Source of the DNA: Oscillospiraceae bacterium | GTDB taxonomy: Bacteria; Bacillota; Clostridia; Oscillospirales; SIG627 | Length of the DNA stretch: 64,000 nt | Assembly (NCBI GenBank): GCA_015065085.1 | Contig: SVQW01000001.1 | Coordinates: forward strand, 292,258 to 356,257 | Reading direction: 5' to 3' | In this document: positions 17,288 through 24,618 of the stretch, piece after piece | Numbering within the stretch: the first letter of the stretch is position 1 | How the letters are laid out: each line of letters opens with the position of its first letter | Position numbers and translations under genes: made by a program | Notes under the pieces: generated by a model | What the model was told of the DNA's origin: nothing | The model's input: the letters and a program-made list of their open reading frames with translations, nothing else | The model's database searches: none

Positions 17288-18118
17288 ATGTTCGGACTGG
17301 ATGATATAATTCTTAATGCTCTCAGTGAGGACATCGGAACAGGTGACATAACCAGCCTTTCCACTATTCCTGCTGATAAAAAAGCCCATGGTCGTTTTAT
17401 TGCTAAGGAAGATGGTATTATCTGCGGCACAGATGTGGTTGAGAGAACTTTTAAGCTCATAGACGATGATACCGTCATCAAATTTTTTGTAAAAGACGGA
17501 GATAGTGTAAAAAAGGGTGATGTGTTATGCGAGGTAAGCGGAAAAGCAATTAGTCTTCTTACTGCAGAAAGAGTTTCTCTCAATTTTTTGCAGCATCTTT
17601 CCGGAATTGCTACCCGCACCAATCAAGCTGTTGAACAGATTAAAGGTTATAATGCCAAAATTGCCGATACAAGAAAAACAACTCCCGGCTTACGTGTTCT
17701 TGAAAAACGTGCCGTTAAGGTGGGGGGCGGTGTAAATCATCGCTTTAATCTGGCGGATGGTGTTCTCATAAAGGATAACCATATTGTGGCGGCGGGCGGT
17801 ATCAAAAATGCTGTTGAAGCAGCGCGAAAGAATGCGCCGCATACTTTGAAAATTGAAGTTGAAGTCGAAAACTTTGAAATGCTTAACGAAGCACTTGAAG
17901 CAGGCGCCGATATAATAATGCTTGATAATATGTCCAACGAAGATATGGCAAAGGCAGTAATGCTTATTAACGGAAGAGCCATAACGGAGGCATCGGGTAA
18001 TATGGGTGAAAAAAGTCTTAAAGAAGTTGCGCAGACTGGTGTTGATTTGATTTCCATCGGCGCTGTTACACACTCGGTAAAGGCACTTGATATCAGTTTG
18101 AAGTTTAAAATGATTTAA
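17288..18118 (+). CDS. nadC: Quinolinate phosphoribosyltransferase (nicotinate-nucleotide pyrophosphorylase)
   Basis: NadC converts quinolinate and PRPP to nicotinate mononucleotide, carbon dioxide and pyrophosphate, the third de novo NAD step. The 276-residue length is normal. The N-terminal sandwich domain contains LSEDIGTGDITS (about 12-23). ERVSLNFLQHLSGIAT (about 96-111), ADTRKTTPGLRVLEK (about 125-139) and VGGGVNHRFNL (about 144-154) supply the Arg, His and Lys substrate contacts. EVEVENFEMLNEALEAGAD followed by IMLDNM shows the acidic phosphoribosyl-binding strands. It is the second gene of the nadB operon; GGAG upstream sits 11 nt from the ATG, which is a little long. A strong terminator follows. 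Confidence 0.95.
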   Translation: MFGLDDIILNALSEDIGTGDITSLSTIPADKKAHGRFIAKEDGIICGTDVVERTFKLIDDDTVIKFFVKDGDSVKKGDVLCEVSGKAISLLTAERVSLNFLQHLSGIATRTNQAVEQIKGYNAKIADTRKTTPGLRVLEKRAVKVGGGVNHRFNLADGVLIKDNHIVAAGGIKNAVEAARKNAPHTLKIEVEVENFEMLNEALEAGADIIMLDNMSNEDMAKAVMLINGRAITEASGNMGEKSLKEVAQTGVDLISIGAVTHSVKALDISLKFKMI

Positions 18119-18125
18119 TCATGAA

Positions 18126-18156
18126 TGCGCTGAAGAAAACCTTCAGCGCATTTTTA
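18126..18156 (+). terminator. Intrinsic terminator after nadC
   Basis: A 10-bp stem (18126-18135 with 18141-18150) and a run of five T residues. Confidence 0.92.
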
Positions 18157-18165
18157 AATATAAAA

Positions 18166-18196
18166 TAAAAACAGGCTGTCGACAGACAGCCTGTTT
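18166..18196 (-). terminator. Intrinsic terminator of rpmB
   Basis: A 12-bp perfect stem (18169-18180 with 18185-18196) and a GACA/TGTC loop; read on the minus strand it ends in a T-rich tract. It lies back to back with the nadC terminator. Confidence 0.88.
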
Positions 18197-18207
18197 CTTG
18201 CGATAAA

Positions 18208-18399
18208 TTAAACCGCTTTGGAATCCTTGCTCATTGTGCGCAGACAACGAGAGCAGATGTTGACTTTCTTGGTTGCACCGTTTAAAGTCATCTTAACTTT
18301 TCTTACGTTAGGCTTCCAAGTTCTTCCGGATTTTCTATTGGAGTGGGAAACCTGAAGACCGAAAGCTACACTCTTTCCGCAAATTTCGCATTTTGCCAT
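18208..18399 (-). CDS. rpmB: 50S ribosomal protein L28
   Basis: L28 is a small basic protein of the large ribosomal subunit. The 63 residues match the short Firmicutes form. It keeps two CxxC pairs (CEIC near the N-terminus and CSRC near residue 51), so it is the zinc-binding C+ version rather than the zinc-free paralogue induced on zinc starvation. VSHSNRKSGRTWKPN (about 17-31) is the family core. AGGAGG lies 8 nt before the ATG. It is monocistronic, with its own consensus-like promoter and terminator. Confidence 0.96.
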   Translation of the reverse strand: MAKCEICGKSVAFGLQVSHSNRKSGRTWKPNVRKVKMTLNGATKKVNICSRCLRTMSKDSKAV

Positions 18400-18443
18400 C
18401 TATAACACACCTCCTATAAGCTACTAACTCAATATACTAGAAT

Positions 18444-18472
18444 ATTATATCACAACTTTTTAATAAAATCAA
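18444..18472 (-). promoter_or_regulatory. Sigma-A promoter of rpmB
   Basis: On the minus strand TTGATT, a 17-nt spacer and TATAAT, 45 nt upstream of the start codon. Confidence 0.82.
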
Positions 18473-18531
18473 TACTTTTGCAAAAATATTTTGGAATTTT
18501 TAATTAAAATCTGAATAAAACCGTGTACTAC

Positions 18532-19479
18532 TCAGATAAAATCCTCAAACGGAGGAACTATTTCAAATACTTTTCCTGAAAGGTATTTGAGAACGCTGCC
18601 ATCATCGGGGGTAAATTCCAGACTGTAAGAGCATAACGCTTGGTATTTAAAGCCTTTTTTGATGTCGTCACGGTTCACACCGTATTTTCCGTCTCCCATT
18701 AAAGGATGCCCCATATGTGCAAACTGTGCGCGTATTTGGTGAGTTCTTCCTGTGGCAAGTTCAGCTTCACAATATGATAAAGCAAGACTTTCATTTTCAC
18801 GCAAAACTCTGTACTTTGTTATCGCTGTCACTGTTGAGGGAGTGGGCGACGGAAGAATACGCACCATATTTTCGGTACTGTTTTTCTCAAGGAAGTTTGT
18901 AAGCTTGCCCGATTTTTTCTTAAGAATACCGTGGCAAATCAACTTATACTTCTTCTTTACCTGGTTTTCTTTTATCATCGCATTGATTTCGCGCAAAGCG
19001 GCGGCGTTTTTTGCACAAATAACAATACCTACTGTATTGCGGTCGATGCGGTTGCAAAGCGACGGCGCAAACGAGGCTTCATTTTCGGGAATATATTCGC
19101 CCTTTTGGTACAAATACGCTTTGATGTTATCAATAAGTGTGTTCCGTGTTTGCACAGCATCCGGATGCACAGACATACCTTGAGGCTTGTTAGTCAGAAG
19201 AATATTGCAGTCCTCATACACGATATTGAGGTTGGGCGTTATATCTTTAAAATTGTATTCCTGTGGTTTGGAAAAGTCATCCTTTAGATACAACTCCACA
19301 ACATCGCCCTCCTTGAGGCGATAATCCTGCGTGGTGCGCTTCTTATTAACTTTGACATCTTTTGTTCGTATTGCTTTGTAAAGAAGCGAAAACGGCAATG
19401 TGGGCATTACCTTGGATATATATTTATCCAAACGTTGGCCACTGTCGTTGGAGTTAATTACAAAACTACTGTACTTCAA
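18532..19479 (-). CDS. RluA/RluD-family RNA pseudouridine synthase
   Basis: This enzyme isomerises specific uridines in ribosomal RNA (or tRNA) to pseudouridine. The 315 residues comprise an N-terminal S4 RNA-binding domain (about 10-75, with SGQRLDKYISKVMP) and the catalytic domain. The motif NRIDRNTVGIVI (about 142-153) holds the catalytic Asp in the position of the usual HRLDxxTSG; the change of His to Asn is a variant. ELATGRTHQIRAQFAHMGHP (about 238-257) is the RluA-family substrate loop. Initiation appears to be at TTG 19479, inside the end of the ACT gene (14-nt overlap), with only a poor Shine-Dalgarno match, so coupled translation is likely. The exact RNA target cannot be told from sequence. 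Confidence 0.88.
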   Translation of the reverse strand: MKYSSFVINSNDSGQRLDKYISKVMPTLPFSLLYKAIRTKDVKVNKKRTTQDYRLKEGDVVELYLKDDFSKPQEYNFKDITPNLNIVYEDCNILLTNKPQGMSVHPDAVQTRNTLIDNIKAYLYQKGEYIPENEASFAPSLCNRIDRNTVGIVICAKNAAALREINAMIKENQVKKKYKLICHGILKKKSGKLTNFLEKNSTENMVRILPSPTPSTVTAITKYRVLRENESLALSYCEAELATGRTHQIRAQFAHMGHPLMGDGKYGVNRDDIKKGFKYQALCSYSLEFTPDDGSVLKYLSGKVFEIVPPFEDFI

Positions 19480-19882
19480 GGCCTGTATAACCGGCTTCCT
19501 GCAATACTGTCAAAGCTTTGAAATCCTTTTCTATTCTCAGGATAACGCATGCCTTGTTTGCAGTTTGTGAAACGAATGCGTAAGCATACTCAACGGGAAT
19601 GCTGTTGTCGGCAAGAAGTCTGAGACAACCGGCAAGTCCACCCGGCGTATCGTCAATGGTTACAGCCAGAACGCTTGTGATAGAAACGGTAAGCCCTGCT
19701 TCCTTCAATACATTTTCGGCATGCTCGGGGTTATCAACAATGACTCTCAGAATACCGAAATTGGTAGTATCGGCAATCGACAATGCCAGAATGTTAATAT
19801 TATTTCTTGCGAGAATTTCTGTGATATCTGCAAGGCGTCCGTGCTTGTTTTCAACAAAAATTGAAATCTGTTTAATTATCAT
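19466..19882 (-). CDS. Tandem ACT-domain protein
   Basis: This 138-residue protein consists of two ACT domains (about 1-68 and 70-138): IKQISIFVENKHGRLADITE and VLAVTIDDTPGGLAGCLRLL are the two Gly-containing ligand-binding turns. ACT dimers usually bind amino acids. Stand-alone versions of this size occur next to iorAB in many Clostridia and may sense aromatic amino acids or related metabolites; that is inference from position. GAGG lies 8 nt before the ATG. It starts 9 nt after iorB and overlaps the pseudouridine synthase gene, so it belongs to the paaK-iorAB unit. Confidence 0.88.
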   Translation of the reverse strand: MIIKQISIFVENKHGRLADITEILARNNINILALSIADTTNFGILRVIVDNPEHAENVLKEAGLTVSITSVLAVTIDDTPGGLAGCLRLLADNSIPVEYAYAFVSQTANKACVILRIEKDFKALTVLQEAGYTGLEVQ

Positions 19883-19891
19883 GTCTTTTCC

Positions 19892-20464
19892 TCATATACA
19901 ATTATATCCGGATTCAAAAGCTTTCAAGTTAACATCAAGAAGCTTTTGAGGCACTGATTTTTCCAAAGCTTCAAGCAGCTGTTCTTTGGTGAAATCGCTG
20001 TAATGCGCCATGAGACCTATGAGTACAACGTTAACAGCCTTTATAGAACCTGCCTCTTCAGCTTTCTTAAGTGCATCCACTGCAACAACTTTGATGTTTT
20101 TACCTTCGATTTTACTGATTATTTCATCAGGATAACCGACAGCTCCGGTAATTACAGGCATCGGCATAACCTTTTGAGTTGAAGTGATAAGAACACCGTC
20201 CTTTTTGAGATATGACAGCCAGCGTGCAGCTTCGAGCTGTTCAAAAGAAAGTATAATATCAGCTTCACCCTGACCAATGACGGGGGAATGTACCTTATCA
20301 CCATATCGTACATATGTCACAACAGAACCTCCGCGCTGTGACATACCGTGTACTTCACTGACTTTTACATCGTATCCGAGTGCCATAGCGGCATTTCCGA
20401 CAATTCTGCTGGCGAGCAGGGAGCCCTGACCGCCGACACCTACAATCATTATGTTCTTAATCAT
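19892..20464 (-). CDS. iorB: Indolepyruvate:ferredoxin oxidoreductase beta subunit
   Basis: IorB is the small (gamma-domain) subunit of the oxygen-sensitive enzyme that interconverts aryl pyruvates and aryl-acetyl-CoA with ferredoxin. The 190-residue protein starts with IKNIMIVGVGGQGSLLASRI, the signature of the family's glycine-rich domain, and continues with EVHGMSQRGGSVVTYVRYG (about 38-56), which contacts CoA/TPP in related 2-oxoacid oxidoreductases. The start is ATG 20464: AAAGGAG lies 8 nt upstream, while the in-frame GTG at 20473 overlaps that site. It follows iorA by 16 nt. Confidence 0.93.
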   Translation of the reverse strand: MIKNIMIVGVGGQGSLLASRIVGNAAMALGYDVKVSEVHGMSQRGGSVVTYVRYGDKVHSPVIGQGEADIILSFEQLEAARWLSYLKKDGVLITSTQKVMPMPVITGAVGYPDEIISKIEGKNIKVVAVDALKKAEEAGSIKAVNVVLIGLMAHYSDFTKEQLLEALEKSVPQKLLDVNLKAFESGYNCI

Positions 20465-20480
20465 TTTCAGCACTCCTTTC

Positions 20481-22226
20481 TTATCTCTTTACATGTATTA
20501 TGCTGTCAAATCTGCACATGTTTTTGCAAAGACCGCAACCGATACATAAAGAGGTGTCGATAGAAGGCTTAACACCGCCGATTGTGGAAATAGCGGGACA
20601 TGCAATTGACATACAAGCACGGCAGGCACGGCATTTTTCGGAATCAATAGTGTAGTAAGTGTCTTTTGGTACCTGCTTGAGAAGAGCGCAAGGACGTCGT
20701 ACAATAACAACAGAAGGAGTGTCGCTGTCTATTTCCTCACGGATAACTTTTTCAAGATTTTTAGGGTCGGCAGGATCGCAAATGCGGATATGTTCGGGAT
20801 CTATTCCGGCACCCTCGCATATTTTTTCTATGGAAATCGGCTTCACGGGCTGATTTTTCAGAGTGAATCCGGTTGTGGGGTTCTGCTGATGTCCGGTCAT
20901 ACCGGTGATACTGTTGTCAAGTATCAGCACCGTAGAAATCCCCTGATTATATGTAATATTACACAGACCGGTTATACCCGAATGCATGAATGTTGAATCG
21001 CCGATTACAGCAACGGTATTTCTGGGATTATTTCTAACCTTGTCAAAACCGTGAAGAGAGGAAACGGAAGCGCCCATGCAGAATGTGGTATCAATTGCGC
21101 CAAGCGGGGGTACGGCGCCGAGGGTGTAGCAACCTATGTCTCCGCAAACCGTAAGCTTCATCTTTTTGAGGGTATAGAAAAGACCGCGATGGGGACATCC
21201 GGGGCACATTACAGGCGGACGATTTGGGAGCTCTTCGTCAAGCTTTACGTAGTCTGCCTTGATGCCCAGCAATTTTTCACGAAGAAGCTCGTGAGAAAAC
21301 TCTGAAATTTTAGGAAGAAGATTCTTGCCGTCACAATTAATACCAAGCTTCTTAAGCTGTGTCTCAAAAATATCATCCAGCTCCTCAATTACGATAACAC
21401 GTTCAACCTGAGAAGCGAATTCGATAAGTGCTTTTTCGGGCAGAGGATAAACCATACCCAGCTTGAAGTATGAAGCATCATTGCCGAATACTTCTTTGGC
21501 ATAATCATAAGAAATTCCCGAAGTTATGATACCTATTTTCTTGGAGTTGTATTCAACCTTGTTGAAAGGACAGCCCTCGTCAGCCCACTTCACCATATCA
21601 TCAAGTCGCTGTTCTACAACAACATGACGTTTTTTGGCATTTGCGGGCATCATTACGTATTTCTGGGCATCTTTTACGTATTCCTTTACAGGTGCTTCGA
21701 CTCTTTCTGCGGTGTCGACAATACTCTGAGAGTGTGAAACTCTGGTGGAAAGTCTCAGAACAAATGGAGTATCATATTTTTCAGAATACTCATAAGCCAT
21801 CTTTATGAACTCAAGACATTCCTTGCTGTCAGAAGGCTCAATCATGGGAAGCTTGGCAGCGGCAGCGTAATGGCGAGAATCCTGCTCGTTCTGAGAAGAA
21901 TGCATTCCGGGGTCATCAGCTACCGCAATAATCATTCCGCCGTTGATACCTGTGTAAGCAGTTATAAACAACGGGTCTGCGGCAACATTCAGACCTACGT
22001 GCTTCATGGCGCAAAATGTTCTTCCGCCTGCAACTGCACCACCCAGTGCAACCTCAAGCGCCACCTTTTCGTTTGGTGCCCATTCTGCATAAATTTCATC
22101 ATATTTTGCAGCAAATTCGGTAATTTCGGTACTGGGAGTTCCGGGATAACTGGAAACCAGTACGCATCCGGCTTCGTACAATCCGCGCGCGACGGCTTGA
22201 TTGCCGAGCATAATTGTTTTAGACAT
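20481..22226 (-). CDS. iorA: Indolepyruvate:ferredoxin oxidoreductase alpha subunit
   Basis: IorA carries the TPP site and iron-sulfur clusters of aryl-pyruvate:ferredoxin oxidoreductase. The 581 residues match the family. SSYPGTPSTEI (about 24-34) is the N-terminal TPP-activating domain. The C-terminal part contains MCPGCPHRGLFYTLKK, GDIGCYTLG and GDSTFMHSGITGL with the TPP diphosphate/Mg signature and GMTGHQQNP. The tail (about 530-581) has two cysteine sets, CRACRACMSIACP and CIGCGLCKNMC, for two [4Fe-4S] clusters. The start is ATG 22226 with GAGG at good spacing; a longer frame upstream lies within the paaK coding end and is not real. It works either in aromatic amino acid breakdown or, in reverse, in aryl-acetate assimilation together with the adjacent paaK. 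Confidence 0.94.
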   Translation of the reverse strand: MSKTIMLGNQAVARGLYEAGCVLVSSYPGTPSTEITEFAAKYDEIYAEWAPNEKVALEVALGGAVAGGRTFCAMKHVGLNVAADPLFITAYTGINGGMIIAVADDPGMHSSQNEQDSRHYAAAAKLPMIEPSDSKECLEFIKMAYEYSEKYDTPFVLRLSTRVSHSQSIVDTAERVEAPVKEYVKDAQKYVMMPANAKKRHVVVEQRLDDMVKWADEGCPFNKVEYNSKKIGIITSGISYDYAKEVFGNDASYFKLGMVYPLPEKALIEFASQVERVIVIEELDDIFETQLKKLGINCDGKNLLPKISEFSHELLREKLLGIKADYVKLDEELPNRPPVMCPGCPHRGLFYTLKKMKLTVCGDIGCYTLGAVPPLGAIDTTFCMGASVSSLHGFDKVRNNPRNTVAVIGDSTFMHSGITGLCNITYNQGISTVLILDNSITGMTGHQQNPTTGFTLKNQPVKPISIEKICEGAGIDPEHIRICDPADPKNLEKVIREEIDSDTPSVVIVRRPCALLKQVPKDTYYTIDSEKCRACRACMSIACPAISTIGGVKPSIDTSLCIGCGLCKNMCRFDSIIHVKR

Positions 22227-22248
22227 AACTTTTTCCTCTATTAATAAA

Positions 22249-23568
22249 TTAAATTGTTTTCTTTCCGCGCATGTCAACGATGCGTTTCGCCTTGCCTGCT
22301 GTACGCTCGATTGTCTTGGGCTGAAGCAGGGTGATTTTAACATCTATTCCCAAAATTGTTTTGATGTTCTGGTGTATGGAATTCTGAAGATTTTCAAGCT
22401 CAGAATACTTTTCAAGCAGTGAACCGTCGGTAAGCTCAACACGGACTTCGATGCTGTCCATGTAATTCTTGGTGGTGAGAACAAGCTGGTAGTTGGGACT
22501 GATATGAGGTGTTTTAACAAGGATGCTTTCAATCTGTGAAGGGAATACATTAACACCCTTTACTTTTAGCATGTCGTCCGCGCGTGCTGTAACTTTTTTC
22601 ATACGTACATGTGTTCTTCCGCACTGACATACTTCGTAGTTTAAGCTTGAAATATCCTTGGTACGATATCTGAGAAGCGGGAACGCTTCCTTGGAAAGTG
22701 TGGTGAACACCAATTCACCCGATTGCGAAGGATCGTCAAGAACCTCAAGGGTTTCGGAAGATATAATTTCGGGAATATAGTGATCTTCGGCAATGTGCAG
22801 ACCGCAACGGTATATACATTCACCCGAAACACCCGGACCTGTTAGCTCGCTCATTCCGTAGTTATCTGTTACAAAAAGTCCCCAAGCTTCTTCAAGCTTA
22901 TCACGCATTTCATCGGTACAACCCTCTGAGCCCATAAGACCGAGACGGAGCTTGAAGTTCTCACGGCTTTTGCCCATTTCCTTAGCGACCTCGGACATAT
23001 ACAGAGCATAAGAGGGGGTGGAAATAAGGGTTGTGGTTCCAAGATCCTCCATGAGCATTATCTGCTTTTCAGTGTTGCCGCTTGAAGCGGGAATAACGGT
23101 GGCACCAATGCGTTCGAGACCATAGTGAAGACCCAAAGCACCTGTGAAAAGTCCGTACCCGAAAGAAACCTGCGCAACATCATCCGCGGTTGCACCTGCG
23201 GAAACAACAATACGAGAAACAAGGTTTGTCCATAGCTCCACATCATTTTTTGTGTAACCGACAACGGTAGGTTTTCCGGTTGTGCCGGAAGAAGCATGAA
23301 TTCTTACTACCTCTTTTTTAGGTACGGCAAACAACCCAAAGGGATAGTTGTCGCGTATATCCTCCTTGGTAGTGTAGGGTATGTACTTTATATCGGAAAG
23401 CTGTTTTATTTTATCGGCTGTAACCTTTGCATCGTCAAGTTTTTTCTTGTAGAAGGGAACATTATTGTAACAGTAGTCTACCAGCTTTTTCAGCTTTGCC
23501 AGCTGGAGAGCCTCGATATCTGATCTTTTCATGGTTTCAATGTCTTTTTGCCAAAAATTAATGCCCAT
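22249..23568 (-). CDS. paaK: Phenylacetate-CoA ligase
   Basis: PaaK activates phenylacetate (or indole-acetate and similar aryl acids) to the CoA thioester with ATP. The 439 residues fit the PaaK branch of the adenylate-forming enzymes. SSGTTGKPTVVGYT (about 92-105) is the AMP/phosphate loop. DNYGMSELTGPGVSGEC (about 235-251) and RYRTKDIS (about 299-306) are ATP-binding motifs A5 and A7-like. The C-terminal lid (about 330-439) includes VKGVNVFPSQIE. No aerobic phenylacetate degradation genes are nearby. Its pairing with iorAB 22 nt downstream is a common anaerobe arrangement and suggests that aryl-acetyl-CoA is exchanged with aryl pyruvate. Confidence 0.93.
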   Translation of the reverse strand: MGINFWQKDIETMKRSDIEALQLAKLKKLVDYCYNNVPFYKKKLDDAKVTADKIKQLSDIKYIPYTTKEDIRDNYPFGLFAVPKKEVVRIHASSGTTGKPTVVGYTKNDVELWTNLVSRIVVSAGATADDVAQVSFGYGLFTGALGLHYGLERIGATVIPASSGNTEKQIMLMEDLGTTTLISTPSYALYMSEVAKEMGKSRENFKLRLGLMGSEGCTDEMRDKLEEAWGLFVTDNYGMSELTGPGVSGECIYRCGLHIAEDHYIPEIISSETLEVLDDPSQSGELVFTTLSKEAFPLLRYRTKDISSLNYEVCQCGRTHVRMKKVTARADDMLKVKGVNVFPSQIESILVKTPHISPNYQLVLTTKNYMDSIEVRVELTDGSLLEKYSELENLQNSIHQNIKTILGIDVKITLLQPKTIERTAGKAKRIVDMRGKKTI

Positions 23569-23622
23569 TTTAAACCTCGCTATTTTGAATACTTACATTT
23601 TAATATAAAAAACGACACTATA

Positions 23623-23651
23623 ATTATATCACATAATTCCGTTTGTGTCAA
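23623..23651 (-). promoter_or_regulatory. Consensus sigma-A promoter of the paaK operon
   Basis: On the minus strand TTGACA, a 17-nt spacer and TATAAT, both hexamers perfect matches to consensus. Confidence 0.9.
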
Positions 23652-23655
23652 TGGC

Positions 23656-24372
23656 TTACAACAAAAGAACACCGCCAAAATCATAAAGCTTTCTATTCGA
23701 AAGGCAGATTTCTTCAACATTGCGGTCATATATGAATTTGTGTATCGCTTTATAGTCCGGATGAAGCGTTATGTCGCCAAAAAATAAAAGCTTGTTGTCA
23801 ATTAAACCGGATGCACCGCCTATAAATCCGTAGTTATACCCGTCAATACAAATGTGCCCCTGTGAAATGAGAAGCACATCGAGACCGCACTTTTCGCCCG
23901 CTCTTTTGAGTGAAATATCCGATGTAATAAAGGAATATTCATTTACTTTGCATATTGAACATTTCGCGTATCCTTGCTTCACATCGACTACTTTCAGACT
24001 TGTGTTTTCAAGAATAACTGGTGAAACGTACTTTTCACGGCAAAAAAGGAATTCTGAAACAGCAGCGGCATTAAACCTTATGTCGTACGGATATTTGATT
24101 GAACCGCTTTGTTCAAACGAATCAGTTATGACTTTTACGTGTGATGGGATTAAAGATGAAATTTTATCGTATGTTTCACGCTCAATGACCCAAAAATCTT
24201 CTCTGAGTTTAAAGCAAAGCATATCTGCGTGAGAAGATACCGGCCCATCAAGTCTACTGTGATAGGGGATATGTATAACATCAACACCGCTTTTTACAAA
24301 AGCGGTGTTGATATCACTGTCTATTAGTTTACTGCAAAAAACGTATCGCATAGTTTGTAATATATCTTTCAT
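23656..24372 (-). CDS. Conserved protein resembling the DUF6873 / GME-fold group
   Basis: This 238-residue protein resembles a Clostridial family that I associate with the guanidine-modifying-enzyme (GME, amidinotransferase-like) fold. Supporting features are the repeated alpha/beta units with VDVIHIPYHSRLDGPVSSHA (His, Asp, His; about 30-49), VKQGYAKCSICKVNE (about 143-157), a SFITSDISL strand, LLISQGHICIDGYNYGFIGG (about 177-196) and LLFFGDITLHPD (about 203-214). Whether the catalytic Cys/His/Asp set of that fold is present could not be shown: the only well-placed cysteines are in the CSIC pair and two near the N-terminus. The start is uncertain because neither ATG 24372 nor ATG 24351 has a clear ribosome binding site. 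It overlaps the paaK promoter region at its 3' side but stops before it. Confidence 0.7.
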   Translation of the reverse strand: MKDILQTMRYVFCSKLIDSDINTAFVKSGVDVIHIPYHSRLDGPVSSHADMLCFKLREDFWVIERETYDKISSLIPSHVKVITDSFEQSGSIKYPYDIRFNAAAVSEFLFCREKYVSPVILENTSLKVVDVKQGYAKCSICKVNEYSFITSDISLKRAGEKCGLDVLLISQGHICIDGYNYGFIGGASGLIDNKLLFFGDITLHPDYKAIHKFIYDRNVEEICLSNRKLYDFGGVLLL

Positions 24373-24398
24373 TTGTGTTAAATGTGTTTGCTTGAGTT

Positions 24399-24426
24399 AT
24401 TGTCAGCGTCACTTCAAGGAATATTA
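24399..24426 (+). promoter_or_regulatory. Possible promoter of the 54-residue gene
   Basis: TTGTCA (24399-24404), a 16-nt spacer and TATTAT (24421-24426), with the ribosome binding site about 18 nt beyond. The match is moderate. Confidence 0.4.
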
Positions 24427-24453
24427 TTATCAAATAAAACCTCGGAGGTATTC

Positions 24454-24618
24454 ATGACACTTATAAGATGCTCTGATAACTGTATTTATCAGAAAGAAGG
24501 GTACTGTACCCGAGAAGAAGATAAAGAAAAATACGAAATATCACGTCTTTCAATGATAAATAACTGTCTGTATTATATTGAAGCGCAAAGCGGTGAAATT
24601 ATTCATTATGAACATTGA
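24454..24618 (+). CDS. Small Cys-containing protein of unknown function (54 residues)
   Basis: A small real gene is indicated by GGAGG (24444-24448) five bases before ATG 24454. The product, with CSDNCIYQKEGYC near the N-terminus and a single Cys near residue 38 in NNCLYYIE, has four cysteines in a CxxxC...C...C pattern that could bind a metal. Small proteins of this type occur in Clostridia as short hypothetical or misnamed entries; no function is known to me. Its 3' end overlaps the convergently transcribed radA by 20 nt. Translation in a longer upstream frame is possible but has no start site of comparable quality. Confidence 0.72.
   Translation: MTLIRCSDNCIYQKEGYCTREEDKEKYEISRLSMINNCLYYIEAQSGEIIHYEH

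Noticed and set aside
22227-22343. N-terminal extension of iorA by 39 codons
   Set aside because: It overlaps the end of paaK; ATG 22226 has GAGG at proper spacing and the extension resembles no IorA.
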